Assembly (NCBI GenBank): GCA_003232965.1
Contig: QIKG01000287.1
Coordinates: forward strand, 1 to 5,162
Source of the DNA: Oceanospirillales bacterium
Lineage (GTDB): Bacteria; Pseudomonadota; Gammaproteobacteria; Xanthomonadales; SZUA-36
Direction: 5' to 3'
DNA: 5,162 nt
Below, piece by piece: positions 5,155 through 5,162 of the stretch (position 1 is the first letter of the stretch; each line of letters starts with the position of its first letter). The notes under the pieces were generated by a model. The model did no database searches and was not told the origin of the DNA. It worked only from the letters and a program-made list of their open reading frames with translations. Both the position numbers and the translations under genes were made by a program.

Positions 5155-5162
5155 AACTATAA

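Overview
The window looks like chromosomal DNA of a gammaproteobacterium, probably free-living or marine. The evidence is the GlpE-type rhodanese end, a PrlC-type oligopeptidase A and an XthA-type exonuclease III, all closest in motif content to gammaproteobacterial proteins. No RNA gene, CRISPR array, insertion sequence or integrase is visible. Assignments come from motif recognition by eye; no database search was possible.

Layout: (1) 1-126, plus strand, is the 3' end of a glpE-like thiosulfate sulfurtransferase, followed by a clear intrinsic terminator (134-167). (2) 168-299 is a short intergenic stretch with nested hairpin potential and one AAAGTGCGGT word. (3) 300-1067 (xth) and 1064-2968 (prlC), both minus strand, form a tight two-gene operon with a 4-base ATGA overlap. 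(4) 2969-3153 holds sequence that clearly encodes the missing N-terminus of PrlC, but in two reading frames, so prlC carries a frameshift or a sequence error at about 3062-3069. (5) 3154-3730 looks decayed. It has a gene-poor gap, a start-less minus-strand fragment ending an alkaline-phosphatase-superfamily (PglZ-like) protein with its DHG metal motif intact (3303-3530), and a 61-codon plus-strand ORF of unknown role (3525-3710). (6) 3728-5154, minus strand and visibly more A+T-rich, holds two genes 17 bases apart. The upstream one encodes a secreted cysteine-rich protein with paired CxxC motifs. The downstream one encodes an inner-membrane-anchored protein with Sel1/TPR-like helices.

Working together: xth (repair of abasic and oxidised DNA ends) and prlC (cytosolic peptide turnover) are housekeeping genes, probably co-transcribed and translationally coupled; they need not share a pathway. 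The exported cysteine-rich protein and the Sel1-like anchored protein are the best candidates for an undescribed pair, because both are predicted to act outside the cytoplasm and are adjacent. Nothing in the sequence shows what they do. The stretch between them and prlC looks like a recombination or deletion scar rather than a complete system.
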